Assembly (NCBI RefSeq): GCF_019744875.1
Contig: NZ_JAIETU010000004.1
Span: 1 to 64,000 of the forward strand
Length of the DNA: 64,000 nt
Reading direction: 5' to 3'
DNA from: Hyphomicrobium sp.
GTDB taxonomy: Bacteria > Pseudomonadota > Alphaproteobacteria > Rhizobiales > Hyphomicrobiaceae
Part shown: one piece after another, positions 55,954 through 64,000 of the stretch
Layout: every line of letters starts with the position of its first letter
Numbering within the stretch: position 1 is the first letter of the stretch
The notes under the pieces: model-generated
Databases searched by the model: none
What the model was told of the DNA's origin: nothing
What the model saw: the letters and a program-made list of their open reading frames with translations, nothing else
Made by a program: the position numbers and the translations under genes

Positions 55954-58704
55954 TCAGCCGTCGGCTTTGGCGGAGGTCTTCTTAGGCTTCGGAGCGGCCT
56001 TCTTGGCGGGCTTCTTTGCGGCGGGCGCCTTGGCCTTTGCGGCTTTCGGTTCCACATCGCTGTCGGCCTTCTTGGCCTTGGGTGCGGCCTTGGCTTTCGG
56101 AGCCGCTGCCGCCTTCGCGCCGCCTCTTGCGGGCTTCTTGCCGCCTCCCTTGGCCGCGCGCTCCTGAAGCAGGCGGACCGCTTCGTCGACGCTGAGGTTT
56201 GCGGGCTCGGTGCCCTTCGGCACCGTGGCGTTGACCTTGTTCCAGCTCACGTAGGGGCCGTACTTGCCGTCGAGCACCTGGATCTTGCCGCCGCCGCCCG
56301 GATGCTCTCCGAGATCCTTCAGCACGGTCTTGGCCGCGGAGCGCCCGAACCGGCTCGCGCCCTTGCCGGCGCGCTTTTCTGCGAGCAGCGTCACGGCGCG
56401 GTTGAGGCCGATGGTGAAGACGTCATCGATGCTCTCGACGTTGGCGTAGGTGCCGTCGTGCTGGATGAAGGGGCCGTAGCGGCCGAGGCCGGCCATGATC
56501 GGCGTGCCGGTCTCGGGATGGATGCCGACCTCGCGCGGCAGCGAGAGAAGCTGCAGCGCCTTTTCGAAATCGATGGTGGCGGCGTCGATGCCCTTCGGGA
56601 TCGACGAGCGCTTGGGCTTCTCGTCGCCCTCGCCCTCGCCAAGCTGGAGATAGGGGCCGAAGCGGCCGGCCTTGACGACGACCGGCAGGCCGGTGTCGGG
56701 ATCGAAGCCGAGCTCACGCTCGCCGCCGCCCGTCGCCTCGCCGGAGAGCTGGCGGGTGTACTTGCAGTCGGGATAGTTGCCGCAGCCGATGAAGGCTCCG
56801 GATTTGCCCGAGATCTTGAGCGAGAGACGGCCGGTGCCGCACTTCGGGCAGGTGCGTGAATCCGATCCATCCTCCTTGGCGGGGAAGATGTGCGGCCCGA
56901 GCATCTCGTTCAGCGCTTCGAGCACGTCGCCGACGCGCAGATCCTTGATGCTGTCGATGGCGCCCGTGAAATCCCGCCAGAAGTCGCGCAGCACCTCTTT
57001 GTACTCCATCTCGCCTGACGAAATGAGATCGAGCTTCTCTTCGAGGGCAGCCGTGAAATCGAATTCGACGTACTTGCCGAAGAAGCTTTCGAGGAAGGCG
57101 ATGACGAGGCGGCCCTTGTCCTCGGGCACGAGGCGCTTCTTGTCGATGCGGACGTAGTCGCGCTCCTGCAGCACGGCGAGCGTGGATGCGTAAGTCGACG
57201 GGCGGCCGATGCCGAGCTCTTCCATCCGCTTGACGAGGGTGGCTTCCGAAAAGCGGGGCGGGGGCTGCGTGAAATGCTGCTCGGGCTCGATGGCGCGGTC
57301 GCGCACGGTGTCGCCCTCGTTGAGCGTCGGCAGGCGGCGGCTCAGGGCGTCGTCTTCGGATTGATCGTCCTTGCCCTTGTTGATGGTCAGGACGCGGTCG
57401 TCGCGGCCTTCGTCGTAGACCTTGAGGAAGCCCTCGAACTGCATGACGGAGCCCGTCGCGCGCATGCCGTAGACCTTGCCGTCGCGGCCCTTAACCTCGA
57501 TGTCGGCCGTCGTCTGCTTCATTTCGGCGGACGCCATCTGGCTTGCCACCGCGCGTTTCCAGATCAGCTCGTAGAGCTTGGCCTGATCGGCCTGGAGGTA
57601 ACGGGCGACGGAGGCCGGCGTGCGGGTGACGTCGGTCGGGCGGATGGCTTCGTGCGCTTCCTGCGCGTTCTTGGCCTTGGTCTTGTATTCGCGGATGAAG
57701 GGGGCGACGTAGCGCTGCGAATATTCGCGCGCGATCAATCCGCGGATGGCGTTGATGGCCTCGGGAATGATCGTGACGCCGTCGGTTCGCATATAGGTAA
57801 TGAGGCCGACGGTCTCGCCGCCGACGTCGACGCCCTCATAGAGGCGCTGGGCGACCTGCATGGTCTGCTTGGCGGAGAAGCCGAGCTTACGCGAGGCGTC
57901 CATCTGCAACGTCGAGGTGGCGAACGGCGCGTAGGGGTTGCGCTTCACGTCGCGGCTCTCGACGCTCATGACGCGGAAGTCGCCCTTCTCGATGGCGCGC
58001 TTGATGGCGAAGGCGGAGGCCTCGTCCTTGATGTCGAGCTTCTTCAGCGTCGTGCGGTCGATGGCCTGCAGGCGGGCCGGGAATTCCTCGTTCGCCGCGG
58101 TGGCGAGGGTTGCCTCGACCGTCCAGTACTCGTCGGTGCGGAAGGCTTCGATCTCGGCCTCGCGGTCGCAGATCAGGCGCAGCGCGACCGACTGCACGCG
58201 GCCCGCCGACTTGGCGCCGGGCAGCTTGCGCCACAGCACAGGAGAGAGCGTGAAGCCGACCAGGTAGTCCAGCGCGCGGCGGGCGAGATAGGCGTCGACG
58301 AGCGGCTCGTCGATCTGGCGCGGGGCGGCGATGGCGGCCAGGATGGCCTGCTTCGTGACCGCGTTGAACGCGACGCGCTCGATTTCGAGGCCCTTTTTGA
58401 TCGCCTTCTTCTGGGTGAGGATCTCGAGGAGATGCCAGGAAATGGCCTCGCCTTCGCGATCAGGGTCGGTCGCGAGAATCAGTTTGTCGGCGCCTTTGAC
58501 GGCCTCGGTGATCTCGCGGATGATCTTCTGGGAGCCGCTGTCGATCTCCCACGTCATCTCGAAATCGCGGTCGGGGGCGACGGAGCCATCCTTCGACGGC
58601 AAGTCCCGCACATGACCGAACGACGCGAGCACTTTATAGTTGCTGCCCAGGTACTTATTGATCGTCTTCGCCTTGGCGGCCGATTCAACAATAACGACGT
58701 TCAT
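55954..58704 (-). CDS. topA: DNA topoisomerase I
   Basis: 916 aa from the ATG at 58704 (MNVVIVESAAKAKTINKYLG). TOPRIM domain with ATDPDREGE, the active-site Tyr in GLITYMRTDGV (about 320), and the IA core. C-terminal parts include one Cys4 zinc ribbon (CPKCGTGRLS...CGNYPDCKY, about 620-655), repeats of the ARG-type (FGPYLQLGEGEGDEKPKRSS, GRYGPFIQHDGTYANVES), and a Lys/Ala/Pro-rich tail of about 80 residues. The tail is longer than in E. coli TopA. It relaxes negative supercoils. Part of the rnr-topA block. Confidence 0.96.
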   Translation of the reverse strand: MNVVIVESAAKAKTINKYLGSNYKVLASFGHVRDLPSKDGSVAPDRDFEMTWEIDSGSQKIIREITEAVKGADKLILATDPDREGEAISWHLLEILTQKKAIKKGLEIERVAFNAVTKQAILAAIAAPRQIDEPLVDAYLARRALDYLVGFTLSPVLWRKLPGAKSAGRVQSVALRLICDREAEIEAFRTDEYWTVEATLATAANEEFPARLQAIDRTTLKKLDIKDEASAFAIKRAIEKGDFRVMSVESRDVKRNPYAPFATSTLQMDASRKLGFSAKQTMQVAQRLYEGVDVGGETVGLITYMRTDGVTIIPEAINAIRGLIAREYSQRYVAPFIREYKTKAKNAQEAHEAIRPTDVTRTPASVARYLQADQAKLYELIWKRAVASQMASAEMKQTTADIEVKGRDGKVYGMRATGSVMQFEGFLKVYDEGRDDRVLTINKGKDDQSEDDALSRRLPTLNEGDTVRDRAIEPEQHFTQPPPRFSEATLVKRMEELGIGRPSTYASTLAVLQERDYVRIDKKRLVPEDKGRLVIAFLESFFGKYVEFDFTAALEEKLDLISSGEMEYKEVLRDFWRDFTGAIDSIKDLRVGDVLEALNEMLGPHIFPAKEDGSDSRTCPKCGTGRLSLKISGKSGAFIGCGNYPDCKYTRQLSGEATGGGERELGFDPDTGLPVVVKAGRFGPYLQLGEGEGDEKPKRSSIPKGIDAATIDFEKALQLLSLPREVGIHPETGTPIMAGLGRYGPFIQHDGTYANVESIDDVFTIGLNRAVTLLAEKRAGKGASRFGRSAAKTVLKDLGEHPGGGGKIQVLDGKYGPYVSWNKVNATVPKGTEPANLSVDEAVRLLQERAAKGGGKKPARGGAKAAAAPKAKAAPKAKKADSDVEPKAAKAKAPAAKKPAKKAAPKPKKTSAKADG

Positions 58705-58957
58705 CTTGTGCTTTCTTGGCCTTGAACTTGTTGTGGCGCCCTGAGGAAAGTGCGGCGGGCGCTCCACCTAAAATTGTCGGACGCGTTGCTTTGCGCGCAG
58801 GCGGTTCAATGCTCGAAACTCGGGGCGGGAACATGGGAGAGGAACTGCCGCCTGTCAAACGGCCTGCTTTTTGGCCCCGTCCGGCCGGGAGGGGCGGCAT
58901 TAAGCATAATTTCAGGCACAAGGGCGGGAAAATGGCCCTGGCCCGTGGCTTAGACGG
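58705..58957. other. Intergenic region between topA and gph
   Basis: About 250 bases with no supported gene; both flanking genes face left, so it includes the topA promoter. Several short frames have no ribosome site. Confidence 0.4.
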
Positions 58958-59650
58958 TTAACCGGAGGGGCCGGCAGAAGCGGGCGCCAGCAGCCGGCGG
59001 ACGGCCGCGTCAAGCTCCGAGAAGTGACCGATCACCGCATCGGCGCCGAGAGCGTCCACGGGCTGGTCCGAATAGCCGAAGGTGCAGACGACGGCCGGGA
59101 CGGCGGCGGCCTTGGCGGCCGAAACGTCGATCGCGGTATCGCCGATCATGACCGCGTGCCGGGGATCGCCGCCGGCCATGCGGATCGCGCCCAGGACGTG
59201 GTCGGGATGCGGTTTGAAGACCGGAAAGCTGTCGCGTCCGGCGACGGCGTCGAACAGCCCGTCGAGGTTGAGCTCGGCCAGCAGATGCGTGGCGAGCGCG
59301 AGGCGCTTGTTGGTGCAGACGGCGAGGCGTGCGCCGCGGCTGCGGAAGCTTTCGAGAGCGGCGACCACACCGTCGAAGGGCCGGCTTTCACGCGCGATGT
59401 TGGGCTCATAGTAGGCGAGGAAGCGGGCGAGCAGGCGATCGACCTCGGCCTCCGGAAGCGTGCGGCCGGTCTGGTTCAGACCCTCCAGGATCATGCGGCG
59501 CGCGCCGAAGCCGATCGTGCCGCGCAACGTTCCGGCGGCGATGGGCTCAAGGCCGAGATCGGCCAGCGCGTGATTGGTGGCGGCGACGAGATCGGGGGCG
59601 CTGTCGACGAGGGTGCCGTCGAGGTCGAAGACGAGTGTGGCGTTTTTCAT
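58958..59650 (-). CDS. gph: Phosphoglycolate phosphatase (HAD family)
   Basis: 230 aa; ATG at 59650 with GAGGGG upstream. HAD motifs: I FDLDGTLVDSAPD (8-20, nucleophile Asp), II VCTNK, III Lys in VFKPHPDH, IV MIGDTAIDVSAAK. The cap region (EPIAAGTLRGTIGFGARRMI) fits Gph-type phosphatases, which remove 2-phosphoglycolate formed in DNA repair and oxygenation side reactions. It is divergent from rpiA, consistent with a sugar-phosphate theme. Confidence 0.88.
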   Translation of the reverse strand: MKNATLVFDLDGTLVDSAPDLVAATNHALADLGLEPIAAGTLRGTIGFGARRMILEGLNQTGRTLPEAEVDRLLARFLAYYEPNIARESRPFDGVVAALESFRSRGARLAVCTNKRLALATHLLAELNLDGLFDAVAGRDSFPVFKPHPDHVLGAIRMAGGDPRHAVMIGDTAIDVSAAKAAAVPAVVCTFGYSDQPVDALGADAVIGHFSELDAAVRRLLAPASAGPSG

Positions 59651-59787
59651 GGCCCCTCGTTTAGGCCCATCGCACGGCCGCAGCAAGGCCATGCAGCAAC
59701 GGGTCAATTCGCTTGGGCGCGGCGTCGTTTGACCCTTGCTCTCGCCGCCAACGACTGGCAGACAGGAAGGCATTAGAAGGATGCGTG

Positions 59788-60510
59788 ATGTCGGTGAAAG
59801 ACCACAAGCTGGCCGCAGCGCGGCGTGCGCTCGGTTTTGTCGAGCCCAAGATGCGTCTCGGGCTGGGAACGGGCTCGACGGCCTCTCTCTTCGTCGAGCT
59901 GCTTGCGGCCGAGGTGCAGAGCGGACTGTCGGTGCTGTGCGTGCCGACGTCTGAAGAGACGCGGGCGCTTGCCGCCAAGCTCGGCGTGCCGCTGACGACG
60001 CTCGACGAGACGCCGCTCCTGGATCTCACGATCGACGGCGCCGACGAGGTCGACGGAGAGCTGCGTCTGATCAAGGGCGGGGGCGGCGCGCTGTTGCGCG
60101 AGAAGATCGTCGCGACTGCCTCCGACCGCATGATCGTGATCGCGGACGAGAGCAAGCGCGTCGACAAGCTCGGCACGTTTCCGCTGCCCGTCGAGGTCGT
60201 TCGCTTCGGCGTGACCGCGACGCGCAACATGATCGAGATGCTGGCGCACGATTCAGGCTGTCAGGGCGACATCACGCTCAGGCTTGCGCGCGACGGCACA
60301 CCGTTCGTGACGGACGGGGGCAACTACATCTTCGACTGCTCGTTCGGAAGCGTCGACGATCCGGAGTCGCTCGATGAGGCGCTGAAGTTCATTCCGGGCG
60401 TGGTCGAGAACGGCCTCTTCCTCGGCATCGCAGACGTCGCGATCATCGGAGGGGCCGATGGCGTTTCGGTGCTCGAAGCCCACTACGGCGAAAGCGCGGA
60501 GGCGGTTTAA
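59788..60510 (+). CDS. rpiA: Ribose-5-phosphate isomerase A
   Basis: 240 aa from the ATG at 59788. RpiA motifs [74 protein letters not shown] and the C-terminal [18 protein letters not shown] are intact. It interconverts ribose-5-phosphate and ribulose-5-phosphate in the pentose phosphate pathway. A short inverted repeat, CGTGCGCG/CGCGCACG (60517-60541), follows the stop without a T run. It leads to gor, which needs NADPH from the same pathway. Confidence 0.96.
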   Translation: MSVKDHKLAAARRALGFVEPKMRLGLGTGSTASLFVELLAAEVQSGLSVLCVPTSEETRALAAKLGVPLTTLDETPLLDLTIDGADEVDGELRLIKGGGGALLREKIVATASDRMIVIADESKRVDKLGTFPLPVEVVRFGVTATRNMIEMLAHDSGCQGDITLRLARDGTPFVTDGGNYIFDCSFGSVDDPESLDEALKFIPGVVENGLFLGIADVAIIGGADGVSVLEAHYGESAEAV

Positions 60511-60640
60511 GGCGGGCGTGCGCGCCCTCTTGTCGCGCACGTGTTGCGGGCGTGGCGCGCTTCCGGCACGGTGCGTCCGATCCTGATCGACCTCACTTCA
60601 TCTCTGAGGCGTCTATTTCCTGCGGCCGGAAGCGCGAGCC

Positions 60641-62005
60641 ATGACAGCGACGGACTACGATCTCTTCGTCATCGGCGGCGGCTCGGGGGGCGTGCGCGCC
60701 GCGCGGATCGCAGCCGGGTATGGGGCCAAGGTCGGCATTGCCGAAAGCGATCGGTTCGGCGGCACGTGCGTGATCCGCGGCTGCGTGCCGAAAAAGCTGC
60801 TCGTCTATGCGTCGCGCTACGGCGACGACTTCGAGGACGCGCGGGGCTTCGGCTGGAGCGTCGGAGACACGAGCTTCGACTGGGCGAGCCTGATCGCCAA
60901 CAAGGATCGTGAGATCGCGCGGCTCGAGCGGATCTACGAAGGAAACCTCAAAGCGCGCGGCGTGACGACGATCGCGGCGCGGGCGCGCCTCGAGGGGCCG
61001 GGCGTGGTGGCGCTTTCGGACGCCACGCGCATCAAGGCGCGCACGATCCTCATTGCAACCGGCGGACGGCCTGTGCGCTACGGCGACATTCCGGGTGCCG
61101 CGCACATCGTGACGTCGAACGAGATTTTCGAACTCCCGCGCCTGCCGAAGCGCATCGTGGTGTGCGGGGGCGGCTACATCGCGGTCGAGTTCGCGGCGAT
61201 CTTCGCGGGGCTCGGCGTCGAGACGACGCTGATGCATCGCGGGGCCAAGATCCTGCGCGGCTTCGACGAGGAACTGCGCGACGGCCTGATGGAAGCGCTT
61301 GCCGGTCGCGGCATCACGCTGCGGATGGACACGGTGCTGGAAGGCGTCGCGGAATGCCCCGGCGGTTTCAATCTCGCGCTGCGCGGAGGTGAGACGGTCG
61401 AGACCGAACTCGTGCTGTCGGCGATCGGGCGCGAGCCCGCAACGCACGACCTCGGCCTCGAGACGGCGGGTGTGCGGACGGGGCCGCGCGGCGAGATCAT
61501 CGTCGATGCCTATTCGGAGACAAGCGCGCCGGGCATCTACGCCGTGGGAGACGTGACGGACCGGATCAACCTCACGCCGGTCGCCATTCGCGAGGGCCAC
61601 GCGTTCGCCGACACGGTGTTCGGCAAGAAGCCGGTGAAGGTCGATCACTCGCTCGTGCCGACGGCCGTGTTCACGACGCCGGAGCTCGCAACGGTCGGTC
61701 TCTCGGAAGAGGCGGCGCGGGCGCAGGGCTTCGAGATCGACCTCTACAAGTCGCGGTTCCGGCCGATGCGCAACACGCTCTCGGGGCGCGAGGAGCGGAC
61801 GTTCATGAAGCTCGTGGTCGATGCGGCGACGGACCGGGTGCTGGGCTGCCATGTCATCGGGCCGGACGCGGCGGAGATGGTGCAGATGGCCGCCATTGCG
61901 CTGCATCTCGGCGCGCGGAAGGCCGACTTCGACGCGACCGTGGCGCTGCACCCGTCGGCGGCCGAGGAGTTCGTGACCATGCGCGACAAGTGGGTCGCGC
62001 CCTGA
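60641..62005 (+). CDS. gor: Glutathione-disulfide reductase
   Basis: 454 aa. FAD site FVIGGGSGGVRAARIAA, redox pair C43/C48 in GGTCVIRGCVPKK, NADPH-binding CGGGYIAVEFAAIFAGLGVE, FAD/interface GDVTDRINLTPVAIREGHAF, and the C-terminal catalytic His in VALHPSAAEEFVTM (about 441). CVIRGC is the glutathione-reductase form rather than dihydrolipoamide dehydrogenase. It maintains reduced glutathione in the cytoplasm. Confidence 0.95.
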   Translation: MTATDYDLFVIGGGSGGVRAARIAAGYGAKVGIAESDRFGGTCVIRGCVPKKLLVYASRYGDDFEDARGFGWSVGDTSFDWASLIANKDREIARLERIYEGNLKARGVTTIAARARLEGPGVVALSDATRIKARTILIATGGRPVRYGDIPGAAHIVTSNEIFELPRLPKRIVVCGGGYIAVEFAAIFAGLGVETTLMHRGAKILRGFDEELRDGLMEALAGRGITLRMDTVLEGVAECPGGFNLALRGGETVETELVLSAIGREPATHDLGLETAGVRTGPRGEIIVDAYSETSAPGIYAVGDVTDRINLTPVAIREGHAFADTVFGKKPVKVDHSLVPTAVFTTPELATVGLSEEAARAQGFEIDLYKSRFRPMRNTLSGREERTFMKLVVDAATDRVLGCHVIGPDAAEMVQMAAIALHLGARKADFDATVALHPSAAEEFVTMRDKWVAP

Positions 62006-62068
62006 TCCTTTACTTTAGCAGGCGGGAAGCCGTTTCCGCGTGCCCAGAACCGCGCTAGAGAGCACGCC

Positions 62069-62824
62069 ATGACAAGATTGAAAGACAAAGTGGCCGTCGT
62101 GACTGGCGCGGGCGCCGGCATCGGCCGGGCGATTGCGACGCTGTTTGCGTCCGAAGGCGCGCATGTGTTCGTGACCGACCTCAATGGCGGGAGTGCGGAG
62201 GAGGCGGCCGCCTCGCTCACCGGGCAGGGGCTCCGCGCGACGGCGATGACCGTGGACGTCTCGCGCGGCCAGGACGTGACGGCGCTCTGCCGTGAGGTCG
62301 AGCGTGCGTTCGGGCGGGCGGACGTTGTCGTGAACAATGCCGGCCTCAACGTGCGCAGCGACTTTCGCCACCTGTCGGATTCGGACTGGGTGAAGATCCG
62401 CGAAGTGAACCTCGACGGCGTGGTGCGGATCGCGCGCGATGCGTTCGGCCTGCTCAAGGCGTCGAGCGCGGGATCGCTGATCAACGTGTCGTCGATCATG
62501 GGCCATCGCGGGCTGCGCCAGCTTGCGGCCTATTCGGCCACCAAGGGCGCGGTGACGGCGCTGACCAAGGCGCTGGCGGTCGAGTACGCGCAGTACGGCA
62601 TCCGGGTGAACACGCTGGCGCCGGGCTACATCGATACGGCGCTGACCGAGCGGTTCCTCAAGAACCCGTTCGTGAGCAAGGCGCTGCTGGACAAGACGCC
62701 CATGCGCCGCTTCGGGACGCCGGAAGAAATCGCGCGCGCGGCGCTGTTTTTCGCCAGCGACGATTCCCTTTACGTGACGGGCGCGGAACTGACCGTGGAC
62801 GGCGGCATGTCGGCGGGGCTGTAG
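62069..62824 (+). CDS. Short-chain dehydrogenase/reductase, FabG-like
   Basis: 251 aa. TGAGAGIGRA (12-21), an Asp in FVTDLNGG suggesting NAD, NNAG, catalytic Ser in NVSSIMGHRG and Tyr-Lys in YSATKGAVTAL, and the C-terminal signature YVTGAELTVDGGMSAGL. It follows gor by 63 bases. FabG-like by sequence, but no acyl-carrier gene is near, so it may act on another alcohol. A palindromic element lies downstream. Confidence 0.9.
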   Translation: MTRLKDKVAVVTGAGAGIGRAIATLFASEGAHVFVTDLNGGSAEEAAASLTGQGLRATAMTVDVSRGQDVTALCREVERAFGRADVVVNNAGLNVRSDFRHLSDSDWVKIREVNLDGVVRIARDAFGLLKASSAGSLINVSSIMGHRGLRQLAAYSATKGAVTALTKALAVEYAQYGIRVNTLAPGYIDTALTERFLKNPFVSKALLDKTPMRRFGTPEEIARAALFFASDDSLYVTGAELTVDGGMSAGL

Positions 62825-62926
62825 ACGCCGTCGTCCGTAAGACGGTCATCCTCGGGGTGACGGCGTTGGCCCGTCGTGTTGGCCCGTCGGGCTACCTCGC
62901 TGCTGCTTTCCCACGCGGAGGATTGG

Positions 62927-62949
62927 GTCCTAGGCACAAGGCCTAGGAC
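62927..62949. repeat. Perfect 9-bp palindrome after the FabG-like gene
   Basis: GTCCTAGGC-ACAAG-GCCTAGGAC. It lies within a stretch of about 100 bases (from 62843) that also contains gacggtcatcctcggggtga and gcggaggattggg, so it reads like a dispersed palindromic element rather than a terminator. Confidence 0.5.
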
Positions 62950-63013
62950 GACAGGGTGGGAGGGATGCGCGGCGTCGAGGGTCGTCGCGCTTCGGCGTCA
63001 GCACGCGCGATGC

Positions 63014-63196
63014 TCACGCGAGCGGGCTGAGCACCTTGAGAGACGGGGTGGCGTTGAGGCGGGCCAGCTTGACGGGATGGCGGCGGGCCTTGATCGATAT
63101 CTCGACGACGGTTTCGCGGCGGGCATCGGCCGAAGGCTTGGGTGCGATGGCGCGGCGCGAGGGCTGGGCGCGGAACGGGGGAAGTGGACGCTGCAA
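63014..63196 (-). CDS. Possible small basic protein with TTG start
   Basis: 60 aa. On the minus strand AAGGAGG is followed five bases later by TTG at 63196, an excellent site. The product is Pro/Arg/Lys-rich (QRPLPPFRAQPSRRAIAPKP) and ends with VEISIKARRHPVKLARLNAT. No family recognised. The strong ribosome site is the only support, so confidence is modest. Confidence 0.4.
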   Translation of the reverse strand: MQRPLPPFRAQPSRRAIAPKPSADARRETVVEISIKARRHPVKLARLNATPSLKVLSPLA

Positions 63197-63609
63197 TGAC
63201 GCCTCCTTGAGGTTTGCTGCTGTCGACAGGCGGCGGGAGTAGCACCCGGTGTTCTGCGCAGGCAATCGGTGCAGGTCGTTCGCCCACAGGCGAATTGGCC
63301 GTCATGTCCCGAAGCCCGCTCAGCGCCCGCCCATCGCTTGATCGGCAATCGAATTCGCAATCGTTCTCTCAGCCGTTCTCTCAGCAATCGTCGTGCCAGC
63401 GCACCGCGCGCAAAAAAAGCCGCGCGCGGCCAAGCTGTTGGCTGAAGCATCTTCGTTTGCATGGCAGCTCGGGCGCGAACGGCGATCAAAGAATCGGCGG
63501 ATCGTGCCTCACGCGTCGGCAGTTCCGGGCCGCGTCGGGGTCAAACGACTGGAAAGCAACCCGTCTCTGACGCTATGGTCGGCGAATTGGAAGGCAATAC
63601 GGGTGTCTC
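63197..63609. other. Intergenic region before the YpfJ-like gene
   Basis: No supported gene. It contains a direct repeat of cgttctctcagc (about 63363-63387) and GCGCGC around AAAAAAAGCC (about 63404-63430). The promoter of the rightward gene at 63610 and of the leftward small gene should lie here. Confidence 0.35.
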
Positions 63610-64000
63610 ATGCGCTACGAAGACGACGACCGCCAAAGCAACAACGTCGATGACCGGCGCGGCCAGGGTGGCGGCTTCCGGTTTCCAGGCTCCGGCGGCG
63701 GACGCGGGATCCAGATCCCGATCGGCGGACGGGGAGGCATGAGCCTCACATCGCTGCTGATCCTCGGCGCGATCATGCTGTTTTTCGGAATCAATCCGCT
63801 CGAAGTGCTGCTCGGCGGCGGGCAGGGCTTCCCCGACATCTCCCAGCAGATGCCCCAGCAGCAGGAAGCGCCGCAACGGCGCGCCGATCGCGGCCCGCTC
63901 GACATTCCGGGTCTGCCCGGCTCCGAGCCTGGCACCAAGGGCACGCCCGTTCCGAAGGGCGAAGACGAGATGAAGGTGTTCATCTCGCGCGTGCTGGCCG
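63610..64000 (+). CDS. YpfJ-type neutral zinc metallopeptidase, N-terminal part, cut by the window end
   Basis: ATG at 63610; 130 codons are visible before the window ends. The start MRYEDDDRQSNNVDDRRGQG followed by a Gly-rich segment, one membrane helix (SLTSLLILGAIMLFFGINPL) and a Gln/Pro linker matches the N-terminus of the YpfJ/KPN_02809 putative zinc metallopeptidases. The catalytic HExxH lies beyond the window, so activity cannot be checked here. The product is anchored in the inner membrane and faces the periplasm by family precedent. Confidence 0.8.
   Translation, partial: MRYEDDDRQSNNVDDRRGQGGGFRFPGSGGGRGIQIPIGGRGGMSLTSLLILGAIMLFFGINPLEVLLGGGQGFPDISQQMPQQQEAPQRRADRGPLDIPGLPGSEPGTKGTPVPKGEDEMKVFISRVLA

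Noticed and set aside
57274-58725. 483-codon rightward frame opposite topA
   Set aside because: Shadow of topA, with Leu/Val/Arg-rich low-complexity product.

Overview
The window is high-GC DNA from an alphaproteobacterium, most likely of the order Hyphomicrobiales (Rhizobiales); a Hyphomicrobium-like genus is possible but is an inference. The evidence is the gene order tig-clpP-clpX-lon-hupB, a nuoABCD cluster, the divK-pleD-rpmG-NUDIX-DUF983-rnr-topA block, an EipB-type envelope protein (DUF1849), and tRNA genes with encoded CCA ends.

Bases 1 to about 8,500 are the right-hand part of a tailed prophage that begins left of the window. Rightward late genes encode two virion-type proteins (the first cut by the window edge), a tail-fibre-like protein, two small proteins, then a lysis cassette: an M15-type endolysin with a C-terminal membrane segment and an overlapping Rz/Rz1-like spanin pair, followed by small membrane proteins. 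An HNH-type endonuclease gene lies antisense between two structural genes. Five short leftward genes, two with CxxC-type motifs, close the phage-like part. A tRNA-Lys(UUU) gene follows.

Bases 8,900-26,300 are accessory and envelope genes. They include a 1353-residue membrane-bound single-module NRPS of the Pls (poly-lysine synthetase) type, a divergent M23-like exported protein behind a hairpin-rich leader, an exported VOC protein, an outer-membrane barrel, sseA, a VWA protein, CsbD and DUF892 stress proteins, an OpgG/OpgD glucan protein, and an RND efflux adaptor and pump without an outer-membrane channel.

Bases 26,300-33,800 are the proteostasis block: tRNA-Leu, tig, clpP, clpX, lon (with a possible heat-shock promoter) and hupB. 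Bases 33,800-38,000 hold a hairpin-rich repeat family next to hupB, tRNA-Val and tRNA-Asp, a short direct-repeat array, a P-loop ATPase gene without a usual start codon at the right place, and a frameshifted MASE1-GGDEF gene.

Bases 38,171-42,753 carry nuoA-D, with four unrelated coupled genes between nuoC and nuoD: a DUF3806-like protein, a FlK-like thioesterase and two GFA paralogues. nuoD is followed by other genes, not nuoE. Bases 42,900-47,400 are envelope and metabolic genes (SH3 protein, GDPD, RidA, EipB, ROK kinase, DUF3572). Bases 47,500-64,000 hold the cell-cycle and c-di-GMP pair divK-pleD, rpmG, NUDIX, DUF983, rnr, a divergent SDR/AraC pair, topA, gph, rpiA, gor, a second SDR and the start of a YpfJ-type zinc peptidase gene cut by the window edge.

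Starts were chosen from Shine-Dalgarno sequences, overlaps and family length. Family names rest on motifs read by eye; no database search was run.
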